Assembly (NCBI RefSeq): GCF_039655875.1
Contig: NZ_JBBYXK010000001.1
Coordinates: 868,001-932,000, forward strand
Origin: Emcibacter sp. SYSU 3D8
Lineage (GTDB): Bacteria; Pseudomonadota; Alphaproteobacteria; SMXS01
Length of the DNA: 64,000 nt
Direction of reading: 5' to 3'
Position numbers and translations under genes: made by a program. The notes below the pieces were generated by a model. The model had not been told where the DNA came from. It worked only from the letters and a program-made list of their open reading frames with translations, and did not search any database. Below, one piece after another: positions 46,145 through 58,113 of this stretch. The first letter of the stretch is position 1. Every line of letters starts with the position of its first letter.

Positions 46145-46507
46145 TTACCCGAAGAACAGGTCGTCCGGCTTGGCGAGGGGCTGCTTCTTATCATAGGCCA
46201 TCCAGCCTTTCACCAGTCTCACGATGTACCAGATGTAGACGGCGATGAGCACCAGGATGCCGAGACCGAAGGCAGGCACCAGAATCCAGCCAATGGCCGC
46301 GCCCGCCAGCCAGAGCCAGAAGGTACGGATCAGCCAGGTATCGTGGCTTTCCTTCCAGGTTCCGGCGTCCTGCGGTCGCTGCATATAGGCAATCACCACT
46401 CCGACAATTCCCGACACGCCGACGACGACGGCCGCCGCATAGCAGATGTAGGCGACCAGGGTCATATCCGTGGAACTGGTTTGAGGCGCGTTCAGATTGT
46501 CGCTCAT
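46145..46507 (-). CDS. DUF4870-like small membrane protein
   Basis: This 120-residue protein has three predicted membrane spans (LVAYICYAAAVVVGVSGIVG, FWLWLAGAAIGWILVPAFG, GILVLIAVYIWYIVRLVKG), resembling DUF4870 proteins. The start ATG 46505-46507 has GGGAG upstream; a longer frame upstream is not supported. Function unknown. Confidence 0.8.
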   Translation of the reverse strand: MSDNLNAPQTSSTDMTLVAYICYAAAVVVGVSGIVGVVIAYMQRPQDAGTWKESHDTWLIRTFWLWLAGAAIGWILVPAFGLGILVLIAVYIWYIVRLVKGWMAYDKKQPLAKPDDLFFG

Positions 46508-46678
46508 GGCTGACTCCCTTACCCCTTGTTGGACTTGGACATTCTGCCTGCTTCCGGCGTCACCTTCAAATCCAGATAAGCACCGGGCGCCAGCGTTCAT
46601 TGACATCACCTGATACCGGTCTTATGTGTCCCCGAGGTGTGGGTCGCCCGGCCATCGGGCGAGAAAGCAGGGTTTTGC

Positions 46679-49386
<2,708 letters not shown>

Positions 49387-49390
<4 letters not shown>

Positions 49391-49809
49391 GGCGTTGGTT
49401 CGGGCGGGCCCTTGAGTTCGACCACGTTGCCTTCCGGATCGCTGACATAGATCGAGGGTCCGTAGCCCTCGGCGCCATAGCGCCGTCCCGTTTCGCCCAG
49501 CACGGCGCCGGATGCCTGTAGATGGGCAAGGATCGCGGTCTCGTCCCACGGATCGATCCGCAGGCAGAAATGGTCCATGTTGCGGGCCGTCTCCCCGGGC
49601 GCCGCGCCGCCCGCCCGACCGAGCGGTCCACCGACATCCACCAGATCGATCAGCGATGTGCCCGCGCGCAGCTGGGTCAGGCCGAGCGACGGCTGCTGCT
49701 TTTCCACCGCACAACCCAGCACGTCGCGGTAGAATCGGACCATCTCGCCAACGTTCCGCGCACGCAGGACCACATGGTCCAGCCCGGCAATTGCGAACGG
49801 CGCATTCAT
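49387..49809 (-). CDS. VOC/glyoxalase-fold protein
   Basis: This 140-residue protein fits the virulence-factor VOC branch of the glyoxalase superfamily: [44 protein letters not shown] and [18 protein letters not shown], providing His and Glu metal ligands. Substrate unknown. Its ATG overlaps the stop of the preceding secreted-protein gene (ATGA) and its end overlaps secA by 4 bp. Confidence 0.88.
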
Positions 49810-50252
49810 TGCTTTGTAGAGAAATCCAGCGCCGCATTGGCGGCGAATGCATCGACCAGCCGGATGATCTCCGGGTCGGTGCAGCCCTTGGTCTGGACCG
49901 CGCCCGACGCCAGCTGGTTCAGACTCCGCATGCGGCTCAGCAAAATATCGCCGATTTCCTTCGACGATTTGTCCGGCATCTGCTGGTGCATGTGCCGCAG
50001 CGTAAGTTGATGCACCACATCCAGGTTCTGCATGAACCGGCCCATGGTCGCCTCGTCGGGTGGCTTGCACATACCGGCCACCACGCCCGAAATCGAAAAA
50101 TTGTCGAACATGGTGATGGTCGGATCGCGCTGCGCCTGCCCGGCTTCGCCGGACGGAACTTCAGTCGGCGGCGCCGTCAGATCGACCTGCGCGCTCGCGG
50201 CGGTGGAGGCGCCGAGCAGCGCCCCGAGCAATATCATGCGATTACGCCACAC
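49806..50252 (-). CDS. Secreted hypothetical protein
   Basis: This 148-residue protein has a signal peptide ([20 protein letters not shown]) and a helical mature part with two Cys. I know no motif in it. It starts with GTG 50252, overlapping the accA end by 11 bp; ATG 50237 is an alternative. The last 140 residues are Gln/Met/Asp-rich. It may be periplasmic. Confidence 0.65.
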   Translation of the reverse strand: MWRNRMILLGALLGASTAASAQVDLTAPPTEVPSGEAGQAQRDPTITMFDNFSISGVVAGMCKPPDEATMGRFMQNLDVVHQLTLRHMHQQMPDKSSKEIGDILLSRMRSLNQLASGAVQTKGCTDPEIIRLVDAFAANAALDFSTKQ

Positions 50253-51198
50253 CAGCGGTCCCCAATGTCAGGAATTTGCGGCGGCGCTCGTCGCGCAGCA
50301 CGTCAGGACTCTTGCCGGCAAGCGAGTCGAGTGCAGCGGCAATGCCCGCGCCAAGCCGGTCGATGGCCTTGGCGGCGTCCCGGTGGGCGCCGCCCAGCGG
50401 TTCGGCGACGATGTCGTCGATCACCTTCAACCGCTTGAGGTCCTGCGCGGTCAGCTTCAGGGCGGTTGCGGCCTCCTCGGCAAAATCCGGGCTGCGCCAC
50501 AGGATGGATGCGCAGCCTTCCGGCGAAATGACCGAGTAGATCGCATGCTCGAACATCAGCACCCGATTGCCGGCCGCCAGCGCAACCGCGCCGCCGGAGC
50601 CGCCCTCGCCCACGATGCATGAAATCAGCGGCACGCCCAGGTTCAGGCAGGCCTCGGTCGACCGGGCGATAGCCTCGGCCTGGCCCCGTTCTTCTGCGCC
50701 CACGCCCGGATAGGCGCCCGCGGTATCCACCAGCGTGATCAGGGGCAGCCGGAACCGGTCGGCCAGTTCCATCAGGCGCACCGCCTTGCGATAGCCTTCG
50801 GGCCTGGCCATGCCGAAATTGTGTTTCAGGCGGGTTTCCGTATCCCTGCCCTTTTCATGGCCGATGACCATGACCGCCTCGTCGCGGAACCGCGCCAGGC
50901 CGCCCAGGATCGCCTGATCGTCACCGAAGCCGCGATCGCCCGCCAGCGGCGTATAATCGGTGAACAGGCCCGCGAGATAGTCGCTCCAATGGGGCCGGCG
51001 CTGATGGCGCGCGACCTGGGTCTTTTGCCAGGGATTGAGATCCTTGTAGGTCTGGCGCAGCAACTGCTCCAGCTTGCCTTCAAGGCGCGCCACCTCGCCG
51101 ACCACGTTCACCCCGCCGCCGTCGGAGAGGCGCTTCAATTCGCGGATCTTGCTTTCAAGTTCCGCGATGGGCTTTTCGAATTCGAGTACTGCTTCCAT
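50242..51198 (-). CDS. accA: Acetyl-CoA carboxylase carboxyltransferase subunit alpha
   Basis: AccA, with AccD, transfers carboxyl to acetyl-CoA at the start of fatty acid synthesis. The 318 residues begin [20 protein letters not shown] and include GFDDQAI-like [34 protein letters not shown] and [16 protein letters not shown], all standard. Length normal. Confidence 0.97.
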   Translation of the reverse strand: MEAVLEFEKPIAELESKIRELKRLSDGGGVNVVGEVARLEGKLEQLLRQTYKDLNPWQKTQVARHQRRPHWSDYLAGLFTDYTPLAGDRGFGDDQAILGGLARFRDEAVMVIGHEKGRDTETRLKHNFGMARPEGYRKAVRLMELADRFRLPLITLVDTAGAYPGVGAEERGQAEAIARSTEACLNLGVPLISCIVGEGGSGGAVALAAGNRVLMFEHAIYSVISPEGCASILWRSPDFAEEAATALKLTAQDLKRLKVIDDIVAEPLGGAHRDAAKAIDRLGAGIAAALDSLAGKSPDVLRDERRRKFLTLGTAGVA

Positions 51199-51411
51199 GT
51201 GGAGGATATCGTTTCGAAGACTGTTCGTTTCAAAGGAACGGTGCGCAGACCTGAACGTTTTGGATGGACGCAGGCCCGGCGCCGGAGCAAGTCTTGTACC
51301 CGAAACCGATCCAACTTGCTAACCCGGATCGGGCAACCTGGTGCGCAGGCGCACCTGCGTTGTGGCTAATTTGGACTCACACGGCCCGGACAGCGGGCGT
51401 ATGGTGACAAC

Positions 51412-52056
51412 ATGCAAATCGACGTCATATCGGATTCCATCTGCCCCTGGTGCTTCATCGGCAAGCGGCGCCTGGAAAAGGCTATCGCAGCGCGCCCGGA
51501 CATTTCGTTCGAAGTCTTGTGGCGGCCCTACCAGCTGAACCCTGATACGCCGCACGAGGGTTATGACCGCAAGGCCTATATGCAGGCCAAGTTCGGCAGC
51601 TCCGACCAGGCGAAGGGCGTCTACAAGATTGTCCAGTCCAATGCTCGCGAAGAAGGCCTGGAACTCGCGCTCGAGAAACAGAAGCGCGTCCCCAACACCC
51701 TTGATTCCCACCGGCTCAATCATTGGGCCCACACGGCCGGCGTTCAGGACGCCGTCGTCGAAGGTCTGTTCCGCGCCTATTTCATCGACGGTGCCGACAT
51801 CGGCGATCCGGCTGTGCTGGTGGGCGTTGCGCGCGCGGCGGGCATGGATGCAGGCGTGGTGGCCCAGCTGCTGGCCGGCGACGCCGACCGGGAGCTGGTG
51901 CTGCGCGAGGAAGCCGTCGCGCGCCGCATGGGCGTCACCGGCGTGCCCTGTTTCATCATCGACCAGCGGCTGGTGATGGTGGGCGCGCAGGAAACCGACA
52001 TGCTGCTGCGCGCGATCGACCACGCCGCCGAACAGGCCATCCAGGCCGCGGAATAA
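51412..52056 (+). CDS. FrnE-like DsbA-family oxidoreductase
   Basis: This 214-residue cytosolic thioredoxin-fold protein has the redox motif CPWC at residues 11-14, FEVLWRPYQLNP, RVPNTLDSHRLNHWA and the cis-Pro loop VTGVPCFIIDQ. FrnE proteins act as disulfide isomerases or in polyketide metabolism; here the role is unknown. It is divergent from accA with a 213-bp gap. Confidence 0.9.
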   Translation: MQIDVISDSICPWCFIGKRRLEKAIAARPDISFEVLWRPYQLNPDTPHEGYDRKAYMQAKFGSSDQAKGVYKIVQSNAREEGLELALEKQKRVPNTLDSHRLNHWAHTAGVQDAVVEGLFRAYFIDGADIGDPAVLVGVARAAGMDAGVVAQLLAGDADRELVLREEAVARRMGVTGVPCFIIDQRLVMVGAQETDMLLRAIDHAAEQAIQAAE

Positions 52057-52132
52057 CCGCCCGCCTTTGACCGAACGATCGCATCCGGCAGAGCCGGCTG
52101 CCGGGTCCGAGCACCATTTTTCCAGAAAACAA

Positions 52133-52164
52133 AACCGCCGCCTCGCACAAGCGGGGCGGCGGTT
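52133..52164. terminator. Bidirectional terminator
   Basis: AACCGCCGCC (52133-52142) pairs with GGCGGCGGTT (52155-52164). It is preceded by AAAAC and followed by CTTTG, and lies between two converging genes. Confidence 0.7.
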
Positions 52165-52190
52165 CTTTGGATTGCTGCGAGGCGCGAGGC

Positions 52191-53168
52191 TTACAGTGCC
52201 TTGAGCTTCTCGACGGTGGCGATCAAAACCTCGGCCTGGCGGATCGACGCCAGATCGATCAGCTTGCCGTCCAGCGCAACGGCGCCGCGGCCTTCCTTCT
52301 GGGCGACAACCATGGCCTCGAGGATGCGCTTGGCCTTGGTGACTTCGCCTTCCGAGGGGCTGAACAACTCGTTGCCCAGCGCCACCTGCGACGGGTGAAT
52401 CGCCCACTTGCCCTCGCAGCCGAGCACGCCGGCGCGGTTGGCCTGGGCGCGGTAGCCGTCGGGATCGGAGAAATCGCCGAACGGACCGTCGATGGGACGC
52501 AGGCCATGCGAGCGTGCCGCGACCACAATGCGCACGATGGCGTAATGCCACATGTCGCCCCAATAGGTCTCGCGATTGCCGGCATCATCCGCGTTCGACA
52601 ACACGACGTAATCGGGGTGCGGGCCGCCGATCTGGGTGGTGCGCATCTTCATGGAGGCGGCGAAGTCGGCGACGCCGAAATGCAGCGATTCGTTGCGCTT
52701 GGACGCGCCGGCGATGGCGTCGATATTCATCAGGCCGCGGGCGGTCTCGATGATCAGCTCGAAGCCGACCCGCTTCTTGCGGCCCATGGCGGTTTCGATC
52801 TGGGTGCACATCATGTCGAGGGCGTAGACGTCCTCGGGCACGTCCACCTTGGGCAGCATGATCAGGTCGAGCCGTTCGCCGGTCTTTTCCATCAGGTCGA
52901 CCACATCGCGGTACATGTAGTGAGTGTCGGTGGCGTTGATGCGCACCGAGACGGTCTTGCGGCCCCAGTCCAGATCGTTGATGGCGTCGATCACCAGCTT
53001 GCGGGCACGCTCCTTGTCATCCGGCGCCACGGCGTCCTCGAGATCGAGGAAGACCACGTCGGCATCCGACTGGGCCGCCTTCTCGAGGAATCGGGAATTG
53101 GAGCCGGGGACGGCCAGTTCGCTGCGGTTGATGCGGGCCGGAGCCTGTTCGACGGGAAGAAATGCCAT
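52191..53168 (-). CDS. Malyl-CoA/beta-methylmalyl-CoA lyase-like aldolase
   Basis: This 325-residue HpcH/HpaI-family enzyme closely fits L-malyl-CoA/beta-methylmalyl-CoA lyase by my memory of that sequence: ELAVPGSNSRFLEKAA, VVFLDLEDAVAPDDK, LDWGRKTVSVRIN, LDLIMLPKV and ELIIETARG. It would split malyl-CoA to acetyl-CoA and glyoxylate, a step of the ethylmalonyl-CoA or serine pathways. The start ATG 53166-53168 has GAGG upstream. Other citrate-lyase-like activities cannot be excluded. Confidence 0.82.
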   Translation of the reverse strand: MAFLPVEQAPARINRSELAVPGSNSRFLEKAAQSDADVVFLDLEDAVAPDDKERARKLVIDAINDLDWGRKTVSVRINATDTHYMYRDVVDLMEKTGERLDLIMLPKVDVPEDVYALDMMCTQIETAMGRKKRVGFELIIETARGLMNIDAIAGASKRNESLHFGVADFAASMKMRTTQIGGPHPDYVVLSNADDAGNRETYWGDMWHYAIVRIVVAARSHGLRPIDGPFGDFSDPDGYRAQANRAGVLGCEGKWAIHPSQVALGNELFSPSEGEVTKAKRILEAMVVAQKEGRGAVALDGKLIDLASIRQAEVLIATVEKLKAL

Positions 53169-53307
53169 GATCGCCTCTTTTGGGTGGGCCATTGAAGTCT
53201 GGAGGCACGCTATCCAGCGCATCTGGGCGAGTCAATCGAACGGACCACGCCGACCGCTCAACCCTGCCCGTCGTCCGCCTGCGCGCCGCGGCCTAAGCCC
53301 AATGGGT

Positions 53308-54234
53308 TCAGGTGACTTTCGCCAAGGGATGTCCGTCGCGGACCAAGGCCTGCAGGCGCTCTTCCAGCACATGGGTGTAGATCTGGGTGGTGCTGATATC
53401 CGCGTGCCCCAGCATCTGCTGCACCGAGCGCAAGTCGGCGCCATTGTTCAGCAGATGGCTGGCAAATGCATGGCGCAGCACATGCGGGCTGACCCGGCGC
53501 GGGTCGATGCCGGCCTCCACGGCGAGTCCGTCGAGCAGCTGGAAGAAGCGGACACGGGTCAGATGTCCCGCCTTGCCGCGCGAGGGAAACAGATAAGCGC
53601 CGCCCCGGTCTCCCGCCTGTTCCAGAAATACGGGCCGCACCTTCAGATATTCGGTCAGGGCTGTCTTCGATGGCGGGCTCAGCGGCACCAGCCGCTCGCG
53701 CCCCCCTTTGCCGGTCACCAGCAGAACACGGGCATCGCCGCGCGCCGAGGACACCGGCAGCTTGACCAGCTCGGAGACCCGCAGGCCGGTTGCATAGATT
53801 ACCTCCAGCAACGCGACGAGGCGCACATGGCGCGGCGACTTGCTGGCCATCAGCCGCGCCTGCGCGGCCTGCATGAGACTGTCGACTTCGGAAACGGTCA
53901 GCACCTTGGGAAGCGGACGGCCGCGCTTGGGGCCTTCAAGCGACACCGCCGGGTCGTCGGTGCGGATGCCGTCGCCGTAGAGAAAGCGAAAGAATTGCTT
54001 GAGCGCCGACAACCGTCTGGCGGCGGTGCGCGGCGCGAAGCCGGCATCGTCGAGCCGTGCCAGATAGGCCCGGATCGCTTCGGTGTCGGCGCCGGTCAAT
54101 CCGCCCCGCCGAGCAGCAAAATCGCTGAAAGCCGAAAGGTCGCGGCGATAGGCCTCAAGCGTATTGAGCGCCGCGCCCCGCTCGGCTGCCATCATCTCAA
54201 GGAACGACTCGATCAGGTAAGGATCGCTGGCCAT
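53308..54234 (-). CDS. xerD: Site-specific recombinase XerD
   Basis: XerD works with XerC at dif to resolve chromosome dimers. In 308 residues it has the SAM-like N-domain (LIESFLEMMAAERG, NTLEAYRRDLSAF), the catalytic Arg in ATGLRVSELVKL near 150, HVLRHAFASHLL near 246 and GHADISTTQIYTHV with the Tyr near 283. The extended frame upstream is a shadow. The place near aroK/aroB is conserved in alphaproteobacteria, so it is the host gene, not an island integrase. Confidence 0.94.
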   Translation of the reverse strand: MASDPYLIESFLEMMAAERGAALNTLEAYRRDLSAFSDFAARRGGLTGADTEAIRAYLARLDDAGFAPRTAARRLSALKQFFRFLYGDGIRTDDPAVSLEGPKRGRPLPKVLTVSEVDSLMQAAQARLMASKSPRHVRLVALLEVIYATGLRVSELVKLPVSSARGDARVLLVTGKGGRERLVPLSPPSKTALTEYLKVRPVFLEQAGDRGGAYLFPSRGKAGHLTRVRFFQLLDGLAVEAGIDPRRVSPHVLRHAFASHLLNNGADLRSVQQMLGHADISTTQIYTHVLEERLQALVRDGHPLAKVT

Positions 54235-54247
54235 CCCGGGCGCCCGC

Positions 54248-56176
54248 TCAGAAGCCGGACATGACAAGCGATTCCAGCGCAATGGCGCGGGCGTCCCGCT
54301 CGAGACCGACACTGGACAGTGCCCTGAGGACGTCGCCCAGAACCGCGGGGTTTGCCTTGCCCGGGCCGGGATCGCCCAGAACCACCAGAGACAGCAGGAC
54401 CGTCTCGCCCAGCCGTCCTGCCCCTGCGGCGGCATCCAGGCCCCGCCAGACGGCCAGTGGCGGCATCCTGCCATCGACGGCGGCAGCGCCATCGTAGAGG
54501 CTGCCCCAGAATGCCGCTGGCGCCGGCTGACCAAGGCCTTCCAGCACCGCCATGAGCACGGTGCCGCGCCGGCGCCGGTCATCGGCCGCCAGCGACGACT
54601 GAGCCTGCCACCAGGCTTCGAAGCCAGGCTCATCGAACCCGGTGTCCGCATCGGCGACCACCATCAGCGGCCAGAGCTGGATCTGGGTTGCGGTCGCGTT
54701 GGGGTTGCCGCCGGCGGCCTGATCCTGCACGGCCGCGTACCAGGCACGGGCCGCCTCGATATCGCCGGCCACGAGCTGCGCCCGGGCGATTTCCAGCGCC
54801 GCAGCCAGCAGCTGAGGCGGCGTCGGCTCGGGTTCCGGCTCGGGCACAATTGCCGGCAGGACATCGTCGGGCACCAGCGAAATGGGTGCGCCGTCGGCAA
54901 GCGAATCGGCAGCCTGGTCAGCCAGTGCCAGGCCGGGTTCGGGTTCGGGCGGAACAGGGGCTGGCAACAGCGACTTGGTCGCCTCGGCATTGACGCGCGC
55001 GGCCAGCAGATAGGTGCCGTCGGCCCTTGCCCTGGCCCATGCCGCCTGCAGGATGCTCAGTTTCGCCACCGGATCGGTCGCCTGCATGGCAGCCTGGTAA
55101 AGCAGCGCGTTGCCGCGGCCTCCGGGCTGGCCTGCCGCCGCGGCGACCGGATCCGCCAGGTCGGGCGCCTCAAGTGTCATTCCCGCATAGGCGGCTGCCA
55201 GGTCTCTGGCCCCGATGGCCCCGGCGCGGGCGGCGCGTTCGGCCGCTTCAAGCCTGAGGTCCGGCGCAAGCTCCGTGTCGTTGGCCACGGTAACCAGTAC
55301 CACCGGGCTTGCCGCCTCGAGGGTCGATGACTCGATGTCGCTGCCTGTCGCCTTGCGCATCACAAGGCCAAGGGGTGTCAGCGGCTGGTCGTTCGCCAGT
55401 TCGGGTCTGTCGCTCCTTGCGTCTTCCGGCAGGGCAAGCCAGCCCAGCAAGGCGAAGAAGTCCGCGTCGCCGGCACCGGTCTCGCGCAGCATGTCAGCGG
55501 CGAAGGCGGCGCCATCCGCGTCGTCTTTCAAGAGTTTGCAATAAGCGACTGTCTCCAGCCACGACGCTTCCTCGCTGCGCTGATTGGCGCTCAGCGCTTC
55601 GTCGCAGGCGGCATCGGCATCGCCGGTCAGCAGCAGCGCATCCACCCGGGCGCGGGACAGGCTGGCATCTGCAATCTTTTCGGGAACGCGGCCGAACAGA
55701 TCGGCGATCTCTGCGCCATAGCCGGCGGCCGAGAGCCGATCGATTCGGGCCTGGAACACGTCATAGACGTTCCTGGTGTCGCCCTCCGGCACCTGTGCCT
55801 GGCTCAGCAGCAACCGTTCCGCCAGCGACCGCATGGCCGGCGAACCCTTGCCGATGGACATGCGCGGCAACAGCGCCACCAAAGCGGGTCGTTCGGTCCC
55901 CCGCCACATGCTGGCCGGAAAGCCGCCATTGGACGTGTTCAGGATGCCGGGTGACGACGGATCGAGCGTGTCCAGTCCCTGCTGATAGACGCCCTGCGTC
56001 CGCAGATCTTCGCCGCCAGCGGGCGGCGCGGAACCGAGAGGCGTCTGACGGATCGCCGGTCCGGACGGCGGCGCCGGCTGCGCCGGCTGATCGGGTTCGA
56101 TCGTGGGATCGAACTGCGCCCACGCCGAACCCGTGGCCGCGAACAGGGCCGCGGCCACCAAACCATACCGGCGCAT
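54248..56176 (-). CDS. Large secreted helical-repeat protein
   Basis: I do not recognise this 642-residue protein. It has a clear signal peptide (RRYGLVAAALFAATGSAWAQ), a Pro/Gln-rich linker, then Ala/Leu-rich helices resembling TPR- or solenoid-type repeats (LSRARVDALLLTGDADAAC; ALEIARAQLVAGDIEAARAWY). A Pro/Glu-rich spacer lies near residue 415-480. It is likely periplasmic or envelope-associated. It follows the 48-residue membrane protein and precedes xerD. Confidence 0.75.
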   Translation of the reverse strand: MRRYGLVAAALFAATGSAWAQFDPTIEPDQPAQPAPPSGPAIRQTPLGSAPPAGGEDLRTQGVYQQGLDTLDPSSPGILNTSNGGFPASMWRGTERPALVALLPRMSIGKGSPAMRSLAERLLLSQAQVPEGDTRNVYDVFQARIDRLSAAGYGAEIADLFGRVPEKIADASLSRARVDALLLTGDADAACDEALSANQRSEEASWLETVAYCKLLKDDADGAAFAADMLRETGAGDADFFALLGWLALPEDARSDRPELANDQPLTPLGLVMRKATGSDIESSTLEAASPVVLVTVANDTELAPDLRLEAAERAARAGAIGARDLAAAYAGMTLEAPDLADPVAAAAGQPGGRGNALLYQAAMQATDPVAKLSILQAAWARARADGTYLLAARVNAEATKSLLPAPVPPEPEPGLALADQAADSLADGAPISLVPDDVLPAIVPEPEPEPTPPQLLAAALEIARAQLVAGDIEAARAWYAAVQDQAAGGNPNATATQIQLWPLMVVADADTGFDEPGFEAWWQAQSSLAADDRRRRGTVLMAVLEGLGQPAPAAFWGSLYDGAAAVDGRMPPLAVWRGLDAAAGAGRLGETVLLSLVVLGDPGPGKANPAVLGDVLRALSSVGLERDARAIALESLVMSGF

Positions 56177-56186
56177 CGGACCCCGG

Positions 56187-56333
56187 CTACTTCTGCAGCG
56201 TTTCATTCGGCAGGTCTTTTTCCACCTCGACCGACGGTGCCGGCGGATCCCAGAACTGCAGGAAGGCAAGGCCAGCGCCAGCCAACACCACGAGGATGAC
56301 GAGCGCGATGACGAGGGTGCGAATCTTGTTCAA
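56187..56333 (-). CDS. Small single-span membrane protein, 48 residues
   Basis: This tiny gene starts with TTG 56331-56333, with GGGAGAG 10 nt upstream. Its product has one membrane helix (TLVIALVILVVLAGAGLAFL) and a short acidic tail ending SVEVEKDLPNETLQK. It lies 10 nt upstream of the large secreted protein, so both probably act at the envelope. The ribosome site and helix support it. Confidence 0.6.
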   Translation of the reverse strand: MNKIRTLVIALVILVVLAGAGLAFLQFWDPPAPSVEVEKDLPNETLQK

Positions 56334-56420
56334 GAGCGGCTCTCTCCCTTTGTTGCCTGTAAGGCTGATTTTCAGAGCGAATGCATATAACATACGCTGA
56401 AACGAGATGCATTGAAGCAC

Positions 56421-56990
56421 ATGGACAAGGTTAACGACGAGGGCACGGTCGACGTTCCGCCGCCCATTCATCTGGAAAAATCCATCGTCCTGGTCGGCCT
56501 CATGGGGGCTGGCAAGACCACGATCGGCCGTCGCCTGGCGAAGCGTCTGGGCGTTTCCTTCATCGATGCCGACTCCGAAATCGAAAAGGCCGCCGGCTGT
56601 TCGATCAAGGATATCTTCGAGTGCTATGGCGAGGCGGCGTTCCGCGAGGGTGAGCGGCGCGTGATCTGCCGGCTGATGGCAGGGCCGCCACAGGTGGTCG
56701 CGACGGGCGGCGGCGCGTTCATGGACGCCGAGACGCGACGGCGGGTGAAGGAATCGGGTGTTTCGGTCTGGCTGAAAGCCGACATCAAGACGCTGGTCGC
56801 CCGGGTCAGCAAGCGGGACACGCGGCCGCTGCTGTCGACCGGAGACCCGGAAGCGATCCTCCGCGATCTGGCGGAGAAGCGGAATCCGTTCTATGCAGAG
56901 GCCGACATCCATGTGGAGAGTCGCGACGGTCCCCACGAAACGGTGGTCGAGGCCGTCGTCGAGGCGCTCAAGAAACGTCGGGCCGCGTAA
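56421..56990 (+). CDS. aroK: Shikimate kinase
   Basis: AroK phosphorylates shikimate in aromatic amino-acid synthesis. The 189 residues have Walker A in LVGLMGAGKTTIGRRLA, the DADSEIE shikimate-binding motif, VVATGGGAF and RDTRPLLS in the LID. ATG 56421 is chosen; TTG 56412 would add three residues. It is 2 nt upstream of aroB. Confidence 0.95.
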   Translation: MDKVNDEGTVDVPPPIHLEKSIVLVGLMGAGKTTIGRRLAKRLGVSFIDADSEIEKAAGCSIKDIFECYGEAAFREGERRVICRLMAGPPQVVATGGGAFMDAETRRRVKESGVSVWLKADIKTLVARVSKRDTRPLLSTGDPEAILRDLAEKRNPFYAEADIHVESRDGPHETVVEAVVEALKKRRAA

Positions 56991-56992
56991 TC

Positions 56993-58108
56993 ATGATCCA
57001 CGAAAGCGTTACTGTCGGCCTTGGCGACAGGTCGTATGACATTGTTGTCGGCACCGGTCTGGTGCGCGCCGCGGGCGATCTGATCGCCCCCTTCCTGCAG
57101 CGCCCCCGGACCTTCATCGTCACCGACGAGAACGTGGCCGCGCTGCATCTCGACACGCTGCGCGAGGCGCTGGACACCACTGGCATCGAGTCCGGCGTCC
57201 ATGTCCTGCCCGCAGGCGAGAAGACCAAGAGCTTCGCGCACCTGGAAGGGCTGATCGGCGCCATGCTGGATGCCCGGCTTGAGCGGCGCGACAAGGTCAT
57301 TGCGCTGGGCGGCGGCGTGATTGGCGATCTTACCGGATTTGCCGCCAGCATCCTGCGGCGCGGCATCGGCTTCATTCAGGTGCCAACAACCCTGCTGTCG
57401 CAGGTGGATAGCTCGGTGGGCGGCAAAACCGGCATCAATACGCGCCATGGCAAGAATCTGGTCGGCACCTTCCACCAGCCCAGCCTGGTGCTGGCCGACA
57501 CCGGCGTGCTCGACACCCTGCCCCGCCGCGAACTGGGCGCGGGCTATGCCGAGGTGCTGAAGTACGGGCTGATCCGCGACGTGGCCTTCTTCGACTGGCT
57601 TGAGCAGCACGGCGCCGACGTGATGGACGGCGACGCCGACGCCCGCGCCTACGCCATCGCCACCAGTTGCCGGGCCAAGGCCCTGGTGGTGGCGGCTGAC
57701 GAATTCGAGACCGGCGACCGGGCGCTGCTGAACCTGGGCCATACCTTCGGCCACGCGCTCGAGGCCGAAACCGGCTATTCGGACCGGCTGCTCCACGGCG
57801 AAGGCGTCGCCATCGGCATGGTGCTGGCCTTCGAGTTGTCGGCGCGGCTCGGCCTGTGCGACCGGCAGGCGCCCGGCCTCATCCGCAGCCATCTGCGCCG
57901 GCTCGGCCTGCCCGCCTCTCCCGGCGACATTCCCGGCACAACCATGGACGCCCAGACCCTGATCGCGCACATGGCCCAGGACAAGAAGGTCAAGGATGGC
58001 CGAATCACCTTCGTGCTGGCGCGCGGCATTGGCGACGCGTTCCTGACCAGCGACGTCGAGTCCGGCGCCGTCGAGGACATGCTGAACGACGCCCTGCAGG
58101 CCGCCTGA
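56993..58108 (+). CDS. aroB: 3-dehydroquinate synthase
   Basis: AroB turns DAHP into dehydroquinate. In 371 residues it has LPAGEKTKSFAHLE, the NAD segment ALGGGVIGDLTGFAAS, LLSQVDSSVGGKTGINTRHGK and the metal ligands in NLGHTFGHALE and LLHGEGVAIGM. Follows aroK directly. Confidence 0.97.
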   Translation: MIHESVTVGLGDRSYDIVVGTGLVRAAGDLIAPFLQRPRTFIVTDENVAALHLDTLREALDTTGIESGVHVLPAGEKTKSFAHLEGLIGAMLDARLERRDKVIALGGGVIGDLTGFAASILRRGIGFIQVPTTLLSQVDSSVGGKTGINTRHGKNLVGTFHQPSLVLADTGVLDTLPRRELGAGYAEVLKYGLIRDVAFFDWLEQHGADVMDGDADARAYAIATSCRAKALVVAADEFETGDRALLNLGHTFGHALEAETGYSDRLLHGEGVAIGMVLAFELSARLGLCDRQAPGLIRSHLRRLGLPASPGDIPGTTMDAQTLIAHMAQDKKVKDGRITFVLARGIGDAFLTSDVESGAVEDMLNDALQAA

Positions 58109-58113
58109 CCAGC

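Noticed and set aside
53308-54234. Second island integrase
   Set aside because: It is a standard-length XerD in a conserved host position with no tRNA or att repeat beside it.
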